20,888 nucleotides of DNA from a virus. Location of the stretch: positions 1-20,888 of the IMG/VR virus record IMGVR_UViG_3300037493_002258; one strand, 5' to 3'. The translations under genes were made by a program, and so were the position numbers. This document shows positions 12,105 to 18,529 of this stretch, one piece after another. The notes below the pieces were generated by a model that saw only the letters and a program-made list of their open reading frames with translations, made no database searches and was not told the DNA's origin. The first letter of the stretch is position 1. Each line of letters opens with the position of its first letter.

Positions 12105-14284
12105 GGCTTGATGTTGGTTCTGACCCAGCAGCGATTTACAATGTGGTAGGGGATGCCGGATTCCTTGACGGCTTTGAGCACGCTGGGGGTATCAATGTCA
12201 TGCCCGCCGAAGAAGCCATCCGGCTTTACCTTGGGCAGCCATGCCGCGATGTCGGCTTTCACGTTCTCATAATCATGCGCTGCGTCGATAAAGATGCCAT
12301 CGGCTGATTGGTCTGGCTGATGTTTCGATTCTGCTACGCTTTCGTTCCGGCATTTGGTGATCTTCCGGCTGCCGCAGTTTTCTCGGAACTCGTCCCAAAC
12401 GTCAACTTGCCCGGTATCCGGATCGCCCGCGAACGTATCAACGCAAATGAGGGTTGCTGATTTCTTGCCGATGTCGTCCAGCCGATCGCGCAGGTAGATT
12501 GCGCTTTTGCCCTTCCAACTGCCGACCTCGATAAACGTCCCGTCGGTGGGCAGGGTTACGGCCACATGATCGTAGACATCACGGAAGTCAAACCATCCGA
12601 GTATGTCGGCAGATACCTTTTGCCCGGCTATCAGTCGATCCAAGATGCCTTTGCCGATCTCGTATTTTTCCGGCGCATTGCTGCGGGCATAAGTCTCATC
12701 CATCTGAGCCTTCCCGAATGCCGGGTGCAGATGCTCAAAAGTGATCCGGTCGCGTGCGTCGATGACCACGCCGTCACGGAAGGCGCATTTAGAGAACCAG
12801 TTGTCGGAGAACATGCTAAAAAACTCAGGATGAAAAAGGTATCCCTGTTGATCGTAGCGGGCGCGGGTCAGGATCGCCATGCAGAGCAGGTCATCGGTGC
12901 GGTGTCCGTCGCTGATAGCGAGGACGGCGGGCTTGGACGTGTCGCCTAGTGCCTGCAAAATTGCAGTGTCCCATCCTTGGAAGGGTTCCCAATCGTCAGA
13001 AAGTTGCAATAAGACCTCGCCGCGTGAATGTTTTGCGCATTCGTTCCAAGCATTAACGGGGCCACCATTGCCGCGAACTAGGCAGTGACGAGTAACCATC
13101 AGCGGCATGGATTCGGGGTCGTCTGCATCAAGTCCAAAGATATGCTCAACCGCATCGGGGTTGTCTGCCATGCGAAGCCAATCGTTTTTGCACCTCCATG
13201 CTTTGCCAGCTCGACCGCGTGTCGCGTGAAGAAGGCTGATCTTCGCGCCGTGCATGATGAAATGGTTCATCTCTAACACGTCTGCCTCCTCGCCCCTGCG
13301 GTTTGCACGCAGAGCCATCGCACGCAGGCTTACGCCTAGTCTGCCGTAATACATGCGCCGCAGGTTCCAAGGAGGCTCTGGAGGTATCCTGAGCGCAAGC
13401 ATGGCCTCAGTCCAGCCAAGCGAGTCTTTCGGCGAGTTCATAAGGCAGGAAAGTCCAAGCTCTCCGTAGGCTTCTCTACGAGATGGGTCGGTGGAAAGTG
13501 CCTGGAGCAGAAGGTTGTGCTTTGTGTCTTGGTCGCCCGCCAGTCGAGCTAGTTGGAAGAGTGCCTCGTATCGTTCATTCTGTCCGGCCTCGGGCAGTTG
13601 TGCAAATTCCATCGCCTTCGGTATCGCCTCGGCGTTTCGATCTAGCGCGATCAGAGATTGAAAAACATGGAATTTTTGCGACACGGTGCGCTCGTCCTCT
13701 GGGATGCTCTCGAGGATGCGCAGGTTGCGCTCGTCCCGGCTGGCGTGGCGCTTGCCAGATGCATGAACGATCTCGGCTCCGTCAAAGCGCAGATGCTTTG
13801 TTCCTTCGTTGAATTTCAGACATTCATGAATCGGGTTTTCCCAGCGTGCAGATCCTCGTCTCCAGATGCGCTCCCGCCAGTTGACGACTCCATCCTCTGG
13901 CACAACGTAGCGCATCAGCACGCCGTCAATGTCCTCGGTGCTGATGTCCTCGACGAGCTGGCGGATCTGCGCGATTGAATCGGGCGTGATGACGTCGTCG
14001 GTGTCTGCCCACATGAGCCATTCACCCGTTGCCATCCGCAGAGCGGTGTTTCTAGCTGCTGCGAAGTCGTCAACGTGCGGCCAGTCGTGATCCGCTTGGT
14101 TGAAATACTCGTCAATGATGCAGTTGTGCTCTTGCGCAATGTCGAGCGTCCTGTCAGGATCTTGATTGCCGATTGCCCGAACCACAATGATCTCGTCGGC
14201 GAGATACTCGAAATGATCGAGGAAGCGGGTGATGTAGTTTTCCGCGTTGCCGACAATTACGCACAGGCTCAGTTTCTTTTTCAT
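12101..14284 (-). CDS. Multidomain glycosyltransferase-glycosyltransferase-methyltransferase protein
   Basis: A 727-aa cytoplasmic protein with three enzyme-like parts. Residues 1-180 are a GT2 domain: LSLCVIVGNAENYITRFLDH, then WADTDD with the DXD-type motif at 94-97, then WENPIHECLKF. Residues about 185-335 form a helical, TPR-like linker. Residues 348-540 resemble a second GT-A domain: LLHATRGRAGKAW, DADD at 386-389, and LSDDWEPFQGWD at 428-439. Residues 582-727 are a class I methyltransferase of the Methyltransf_24 type: FIEVGSWKGKSA is the SAM-binding loop, and IFIDAAHDYENV and GGHD follow. Such a protein could add sugars and methylate one. It starts 42 nt after the capsid terminator. 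First GT and methyltransferase calls are strong; the second GT is weaker, and the target unknown. Confidence 0.85.
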   Translation of the reverse strand: MKKKLSLCVIVGNAENYITRFLDHFEYLADEIIVVRAIGNQDPDRTLDIAQEHNCIIDEYFNQADHDWPHVDDFAAARNTALRMATGEWLMWADTDDVITPDSIAQIRQLVEDISTEDIDGVLMRYVVPEDGVVNWRERIWRRGSARWENPIHECLKFNEGTKHLRFDGAEIVHASGKRHASRDERNLRILESIPEDERTVSQKFHVFQSLIALDRNAEAIPKAMEFAQLPEAGQNERYEALFQLARLAGDQDTKHNLLLQALSTDPSRREAYGELGLSCLMNSPKDSLGWTEAMLALRIPPEPPWNLRRMYYGRLGVSLRAMALRANRRGEEADVLEMNHFIMHGAKISLLHATRGRAGKAWRCKNDWLRMADNPDAVEHIFGLDADDPESMPLMVTRHCLVRGNGGPVNAWNECAKHSRGEVLLQLSDDWEPFQGWDTAILQALGDTSKPAVLAISDGHRTDDLLCMAILTRARYDQQGYLFHPEFFSMFSDNWFSKCAFRDGVVIDARDRITFEHLHPAFGKAQMDETYARSNAPEKYEIGKGILDRLIAGQKVSADILGWFDFRDVYDHVAVTLPTDGTFIEVGSWKGKSAIYLRDRLDDIGKKSATLICVDTFAGDPDTGQVDVWDEFRENCGSRKITKCRNESVAESKHQPDQSADGIFIDAAHDYENVKADIAAWLPKVKPDGFFGGHDIDTPSVLKAVKESGIPYHIVNRCWVRTNIKP

Positions 14285-14326
14285 TTCTTGGCAGTGGTTG
14301 TAATGCGGGAGCGGGTGGGTGGCAAC

Positions 14327-14360
14327 AAAAAACCGCCAGCCCCTTTCGAGACTGACGGTT
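14327..14360 (-). terminator. Intrinsic terminator after the major capsid gene
   Basis: On the minus strand a 13-bp stem forms from AACCGTCAGTCTC and GGGGCTGGCGGTT (three G-U pairs) around a GAAA tetraloop, followed by six T. It lies 23 nt after the capsid stop and before the glycosyltransferase gene. It would limit transcription into the downstream genes, or stabilise the 3' end of the capsid message. Confidence 0.85.
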
Positions 14361-14382
14361 CATGACATGCACCGAAGAAAAC

Positions 14383-15276
14383 TTATGGCTTCGTGCCGAA
14401 TGCAAGTCCGAGGGTGAGTCCGGTCGCGGTGCCGTAGAGGCACTCAAAGGCTCCGAACATTTGACCAGTTGCTGTGTTGAACGAGCGGCGATAGCCCATG
14501 ACGATGCCGGATGGATCGGCAGCGCGTTCCACGGAGAGATACTCAGCACCGGCTTGTGGCTCAAGGTAGCGCATGGCGACCGAGATAGCGTCCGGGTGAG
14601 CAGCGAAGCATACGAGGGAGGTGGCTGCGGTGGGCAGGATGTTTGTCTCGTAGGTTGGGAATCCGACCAGCTGACCGAGCGTGCCTTGACGAGCAGCTTG
14701 GTTGTCGCCGATGGCGTAGGCTTGAAGCACGTTGGTGGATCCAAGGAGCGAGGCACCAACAACAGTGTTGTGGATGAAAGCGCAAACGCCAGGATCGACA
14801 TCTACGTTCCGACCAGCGAGGACAGAGCGAAGCGAGATGAGCTGGGCGAGTCCATAGTTGGCTTCTGCAGTCGTCACCGATGCGGCTCCGAAGTTGGTGG
14901 TGGTGATGAGCTTCCAGATGTTTTCCAGAACCTTCTGACCGAGGGCGCGACCAGCTTGCAGCGCGAGTTCGTCAAAACGTGCGGCAGAGCTGTTGGCGTT
15001 CTGCAGGTCGGTGATGTCGAAGGTGACGATGTTGTGCTGGTTCAGGTTGACGGTGTTGTGAGTCACCGCACCGCCGCCTGTTTGATAGTTGGCAGTGGAT
15101 GCGTTGAAAGTGGTTGCGGTCATCGCGGAGATGAACGGAACGACAATCGCGTCACCTTTGCCGCGTGCGCTGTCATCCAGCGAGCTAGAAAATGCGCGAA
15201 GTGGAGCGAGCTTGGCAGTGAAGGCTTTGAGTGCCTCTTGTGCGAAGATGGTATCGTTGAAGGATAGAGTGGCCAT
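14383..15276 (-). CDS. Major capsid protein (HK97-fold candidate)
   Basis: A 297-aa protein in the fixed position after the protease/scaffold gene. The N-terminal helix (FNDTIFAQEALKAFTAKLAP) is followed by a strand-rich region (GDAIVVPFISAMTATTFNAS) resembling the N-arm/E-loop. A long P-domain-like helix comes next (FDELALQAGRALGQKVLENIW), then A-domain-like segments (GVCAFIHNTVVGASLLG, AIGDNQAARQGTLGQLVGF) and a C-terminal strand end (GLTLGLAFGTKP). The order (E-loop, spine helix, VGASLLG-type helix, LGxLxGFPxY) is that of small HK97-fold capsids. The ATG at 15276 lies 26 nt after the protease stop and has no Shine-Dalgarno but an A-rich leader, unusual for the most abundant virion protein. 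No separate decoration protein gene is seen beside it. Confidence 0.85.
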   Translation of the reverse strand: MATLSFNDTIFAQEALKAFTAKLAPLRAFSSSLDDSARGKGDAIVVPFISAMTATTFNASTANYQTGGGAVTHNTVNLNQHNIVTFDITDLQNANSSAARFDELALQAGRALGQKVLENIWKLITTTNFGAASVTTAEANYGLAQLISLRSVLAGRNVDVDPGVCAFIHNTVVGASLLGSTNVLQAYAIGDNQAARQGTLGQLVGFPTYETNILPTAATSLVCFAAHPDAISVAMRYLEPQAGAEYLSVERAADPSGIVMGYRRSFNTATGQMFGAFECLYGTATGLTLGLAFGTKP

Positions 15277-15302
15277 AATTCAGTTTTGTTTGAGAGTTGT
15301 TG

Positions 15303-15782
15303 TTATTTGGTGAGTAGTTGGCGGATCTCTGCGCCGTGCTTGGCGTAGTATTCCGTGCGGGCTGCGCCTTTGAGGGTGGCGAGAGCTTCGATGTGATCCT
15401 GTGGAGCGGATTCGGTGCCTGCTTCGGGGAGCGGTGCAGGCTGCCCAATGCTGGCGAGAACCTCGATTGCTTGGTTAGCCGTTGACGCCTTGGCTGCCTC
15501 GATGTCGGCCTGAGCTTGGATAAGCTCGCCTTGAAGTCCCGTGATTGTCTCATCTTTGGCGATGATCTCAGCCTTGAACGCATCAGCGGCGGCGGTCAGA
15601 TTGAAGATATCCAGATCCTTTTCCGCAACAACGGCTGCAAGGTTGGTCAACTCGGCGATCTTAGCTTCGGCAGAAACGAGGTCAGCGCGGAGGCTGTCGG
15701 CTTCTTCAATGTGCGCTTTCAGCTTGTCAGCTTCGTCGTCATTCAGGGATGGGAACAAGGTCTTGAAAATGTTCATGGGCAT
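15303..15782 (-). CDS. Internal in-frame scaffold protein (Nu3-like)
   Basis: Inside the protease gene, Met211 (position 15782) starts an in-frame product of 159 aa (MPMNIFKTLFPSLNDDEADK onwards) that consists only of the coiled-coil scaffold part and the C-terminal tail. A near-ideal ribosome binding site, GGAG with a 6-nt spacer (ACAAAG), precedes the ATG, although many other starts in this operon have none. Lambda makes its scaffold Nu3 in exactly this way from gene C. The scaffold would fill the prohead during capsid assembly and be removed by the protease. Supported by the signal and by where the domain boundary falls; actual translation is not shown. Confidence 0.68.
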   Translation of the reverse strand: MPMNIFKTLFPSLNDDEADKLKAHIEEADSLRADLVSAEAKIAELTNLAAVVAEKDLDIFNLTAAADAFKAEIIAKDETITGLQGELIQAQADIEAAKASTANQAIEVLASIGQPAPLPEAGTESAPQDHIEALATLKGAARTEYYAKHGAEIRQLLTK

Positions 15783-16412
15783 CTTTGTCTCCGACTCAGT
15801 GCGAATGTCAACATGCTTGGCGTTTTGCTCTTTTCCGTCTTTCAGCACGACATCGACGAACCCCTTTTCTTTTGCTTCGTCGGCTGTCATCCATGTCTCG
15901 GCGATCATCATTTCGCGGATCTCCTCCTCGTCCATGCCAGTGCGCTCGGCATAGATGCCAGCGATCTCGGCACTGATGCTTTCGAGTAGCTCGGCCTGCT
16001 TCTTCAGAGCGCGTGCGTCACCAGCTGCGATGGTGCTGGCTTCGTGGATCATCACCCGGCTGCCTGCTGTCATCCGGCGCTTGTCACCAGCCATCAAGAT
16101 CACGCTGCCCATCGAGGCTGCTAAGCCATTGACGGTCGCCGTGATTTCTACGCCACGGGCGGACATTTCGCGCAGGGCGTTGTAGATGCGCTGCCCTTCA
16201 AAGACTGATCCGCCTGGCGTGTTGATCTCGATTTCGATGGCGTCGAGCGCGTCGTCTGCTTTGCAAACGATCTCGCCGATCCGCATCTGCGCAGCAACTG
16301 CGCGATCACCATAAAGTTTGTCGAGCTTGTCGATGAGGTCGTCGGCTGACTCTTTGTTGACGCCGCTGTTGAGCTTAACTTTGCCAAGCCGGTTGTTGAT
16401 TTCGATATTCAT
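15303..16412 (-). CDS. ClpP-type prohead protease with fused scaffold
   Basis: A 369-aa protein beginning at ATG 16412 (MNIEINNRLGKVKLNSG); the longer frame to 16631 only overlaps the portal gene. Residues 35-190 are an S14 (ClpP-like) serine protease. INTPGGSVFEGQRIYNAL is the oxyanion-side strand and helix, GLAASMGS holds the catalytic Ser100, and MIHEAS holds His123. ETWMTADEAKEKGFVD closes the domain. Residues 220-330 are a highly charged coiled coil with Ala/Glu/Lys heptads, suitable for an internal scaffold. In lambda the C gene has the same build. The protein cleaves scaffold and perhaps portal or capsid ends as the head matures. It lies 25 nt after the portal gene and has a poor ribosome binding site of its own. 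Confidence 0.9.
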   Translation of the reverse strand: MNIEINNRLGKVKLNSGVNKESADDLIDKLDKLYGDRAVAAQMRIGEIVCKADDALDAIEIEINTPGGSVFEGQRIYNALREMSARGVEITATVNGLAASMGSVILMAGDKRRMTAGSRVMIHEASTIAAGDARALKKQAELLESISAEIAGIYAERTGMDEEEIREMMIAETWMTADEAKEKGFVDVVLKDGKEQNAKHVDIRTESETKMPMNIFKTLFPSLNDDEADKLKAHIEEADSLRADLVSAEAKIAELTNLAAVVAEKDLDIFNLTAAADAFKAEIIAKDETITGLQGELIQAQADIEAAKASTANQAIEVLASIGQPAPLPEAGTESAPQDHIEALATLKGAARTEYYAKHGAEIRQLLTK

Positions 16413-16437
16413 AAATGGGGTTTGATAGTAAGGAGTT

Positions 16438-18204
16438 TTATTGTTCGTTAGGTGGCGTAGGGTTTGGCGCACCGAATGGAGATGCCTTCGCGCCACCTGG
16501 TGGCGATAGGGTGATTGGGCGGCGGAATCCTTTGTCTTCTTTCCATGCGCCGCGAACGGCTGGGGACATGTTCGGAAGTCCTGCTTCCTTGCGGAAAGTT
16601 TCTTCGTCCATTTCAGCAGGTGTGATGGCACCTGCTCGGACTGCTACGCCGTAAGCGTCAAACTTGGATTTGAGATTTTCAAAACGCATCCGATCATCAT
16701 TTCCATCATTGTGATTTTCATTATCATCAACTGATGGCGATGATGTTTGTTCGGCCATTTCGTTTGGCGTGAGCATGAACATTTCGCGATCATCGACGGT
16801 GTGGGTCATGCCATGCAGTGCATTGAGTTCATCGGCAACTGAATGCGCGATGTGCTTGCGCATCCATACGGAACGTGCGCGGCTAGTCAGGAAGTCGGTT
16901 TCAGTGAGGCCGCGTGCCTCCAATACTTCTGAAAGGTTGCGCGATCCGGTGCGTAGCTCTTCCAGCTCCATCTTGCTTTCGCGGCCATCATCGACCGACA
17001 AGCGGGGCGGGCGGGAGAAGTCCCAAAGTGTAGGCGCTGCAAGTTTAGGAACTCGACCTTGTGCCGCGAATACGGAATACGCAAACGAGATTGCCCGGCG
17101 AGCTGCATACCAAAGCTGCCCTTGGCGCTTAATGACGAACCGGCGACACTTGACGATCTCGCCACGCTCGGCTGTGCCTTGCCCCGTCGATTTCCAGACG
17201 GAATAAGACCAGACGGGAATAATGGCTTCGCGGTTGAGTCGATCTTGGAACGCCTCCCAGTTCGGGCCGGGGTTCTTATGTTCCATCTGCTCCATGCGAT
17301 GCCCGCCCTCGGCTGGTAAATACATGACGCCGCCGGGAAATGCTTGCGTAGAAAATGGAGATGGGTTGGCGCATGTGCCATCGCCTGCCATGTCGTTTGC
17401 TGGATCGTCGATGTCCGGACTCCCTGTCGAGTTGAACACGGTTAGGTGCAAGCGTGAAATGATCTGCTGCCTGATGCGCTCGTCCTCAGTCGAGAGCAGC
17501 GACATTTTTAAAGATTCCAGCGCATGCGTAAAGCATGGAAGACCGCGTCCTTGCTCGCAGTGCGTCGGGTCAAATAGGTGGATTACGTCGGATGCAGGAA
17601 CGTCTTTAAATTTTTTCACACCGTCCTTGCCTATGTCGAAACGATACGCAGCAGGGCGCCCACTCGGATAATAGATGATGCCATCAACAATGCGTAGACC
17701 TTTGAATTCACCATCGGAAACGGTTTTGTCGTAGTCGCTGTAACAACGATGACTAGGTATCATCTGGATTCTTGGAAAGCCGTCAGATCCAACGATCATC
17801 ATCCAGAACACGTCGCCGCTGCGGTCAATCTCGACGCTGGAAAGCTCAAGCATTTTCCACCAATCAAAGATACCACCGCGAACGTCTGCTTGTGGATACC
17901 ATACGTCGTGTAGAAATTTGGCTGCTTGCTTGCCTTTCTCCTGGTCAGTTGTGCCGAGATAAGATGGCAACCATGCTTCGCCTACGCTGTAATCCGCTTT
18001 CTGCAAAATACATGCACGCGGCACGCCCATGTTGACGAAAAGACGATTCGACAAGCTGAGTAAGGTTTTCCGATCATTCGATGGAATCAGTCGCTCAATA
18101 TCGTCGTTGAGGACGGTGTATTGTGGGCCGCGCCGATTTGATCGGTCGGCAGCATGCGCGAGGCGATAGGGTTGCCCGGTATGGTCTAGGATGGCAGAGG
18201 TCAT
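16438..18204 (-). CDS. Portal protein, lambda GpB family
   Basis: A 588-aa protein forming the dodecameric DNA channel at one head vertex, where packaging starts and the tail later attaches. Family features: an N-terminal segment with LSNRLFVNMGVPRACILQ; the conserved EIDRSGDVFWMMI strand region; VIHLFDPTHCEQGRGLPCFTHAL; and a core WEAFQDRLNREAIIPVWSYS. The C-terminal tail has FDAYGVAVRAGAITPAEMDE followed by EAGLP and RRPITLSPPGG. This C-terminal signature is typical of the lambda-type portals. Length matches the family (500-600 aa). Its start overlaps the stop of the small joiner gene by ATGA. The extreme C-terminus is Pro-rich (FGAPNPTPPNEQ). Identification is firm. Confidence 0.94.
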   Translation of the reverse strand: MTSAILDHTGQPYRLAHAADRSNRRGPQYTVLNDDIERLIPSNDRKTLLSLSNRLFVNMGVPRACILQKADYSVGEAWLPSYLGTTDQEKGKQAAKFLHDVWYPQADVRGGIFDWWKMLELSSVEIDRSGDVFWMMIVGSDGFPRIQMIPSHRCYSDYDKTVSDGEFKGLRIVDGIIYYPSGRPAAYRFDIGKDGVKKFKDVPASDVIHLFDPTHCEQGRGLPCFTHALESLKMSLLSTEDERIRQQIISRLHLTVFNSTGSPDIDDPANDMAGDGTCANPSPFSTQAFPGGVMYLPAEGGHRMEQMEHKNPGPNWEAFQDRLNREAIIPVWSYSVWKSTGQGTAERGEIVKCRRFVIKRQGQLWYAARRAISFAYSVFAAQGRVPKLAAPTLWDFSRPPRLSVDDGRESKMELEELRTGSRNLSEVLEARGLTETDFLTSRARSVWMRKHIAHSVADELNALHGMTHTVDDREMFMLTPNEMAEQTSSPSVDDNENHNDGNDDRMRFENLKSKFDAYGVAVRAGAITPAEMDEETFRKEAGLPNMSPAVRGAWKEDKGFRRPITLSPPGGAKASPFGAPNPTPPNEQ

Positions 18205-18482
18205 GATGGAAAGATTGTTATCGACGTTGAGGAAATCGCCTTGCCTCTATCCAGGTAGGCGACGACGTGACGCAGCAGCATGAGCCGCTGCCCGTTCGTC
18301 ATCGTTTGCGACGTCGAGAATGTTTGACCGTTGACCGTGGAGCTGGTGACCTGCGCGGTCGAGTTCGGATCTGTGGCGATAGCTAGTGCTAGCGTTGCGA
18401 ACTCTTCGCGGATCGCTGCTGATGCGCTCGGATTGTCCCGAACTGCTACATAGACTGCCCTTGCCGTTTCCGCGATACTCAT
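18201..18482 (-). CDS. Small head-joining protein (gpW-like candidate)
   Basis: A 93-aa product from the ATG at 18482 (MSIAETARAVYVAVRDNPSA). The open frame extends to a TTG at 18593, but that part overlaps the terminase gene and is probably not translated. The first 50 residues are helical and Ala-rich. The second half has a beta hairpin (STVNGQTFSTSQTMTNGQRL), then a helix (MLLRHVVAYLDRGK). A helix-hairpin-helix of this size in the slot between large terminase and portal matches gpW-type proteins, which stabilise the packaged DNA and provide the connector. The start lies 23 nt below a TTTGACATTCGCC motif, and the stop overlaps the portal start by ATGA. Gene call good; gpW equivalence is inference from place and shape. 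Confidence 0.62.
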   Translation of the reverse strand: MSIAETARAVYVAVRDNPSASAAIREEFATLALAIATDPNSTAQVTSSTVNGQTFSTSQTMTNGQRLMLLRHVVAYLDRGKAISSTSITIFPS

Positions 18483-18505
18483 CACGCTTGTTGTCACGAA
18501 ACGAG

Positions 18506-18518
18506 GGCGAATGTCAAA
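18506..18518 (-). promoter_or_regulatory. Gap motif TTTGACATTCGCC before the gpW-like gene
   Basis: Third copy, 23 nt before the ATG at 18482 and 11 nt after the terminase stop. The first six bases plus one (TTGACA) match a -35 box, but no -10 box is seen at the right distance. Confidence 0.42.
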
Positions 18519-18529
18519 CCAAGCTACCG

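Noticed and set aside
14362-15267. A 301-codon plus-strand ORF opposite the major capsid gene
   Set aside because: It is the antisense shadow of a well-supported capsid gene; its product has repetitive Gly/Val/Glu/Cys composition and no family pattern, and nothing else in the window is on the plus strand.
15516-15989. Plus-strand ORF of 157 codons opposite the protease/scaffold gene
   Set aside because: Mirror of a coiled-coil coding region with biased codons; no start signal and no neighbours on that strand.
16428-16440. TAAGGAG on the plus strand as a ribosome binding site
   Set aside because: No plus-strand gene starts after it; on the coding strand it reads as CTCCTTA and cannot serve the protease start.
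16413-16631. N-terminal extension of the protease over the portal gene
   Set aside because: The extra 73 residues are basic, non-family sequence in the portal overlap; S14 similarity begins after the ATG at 16412.
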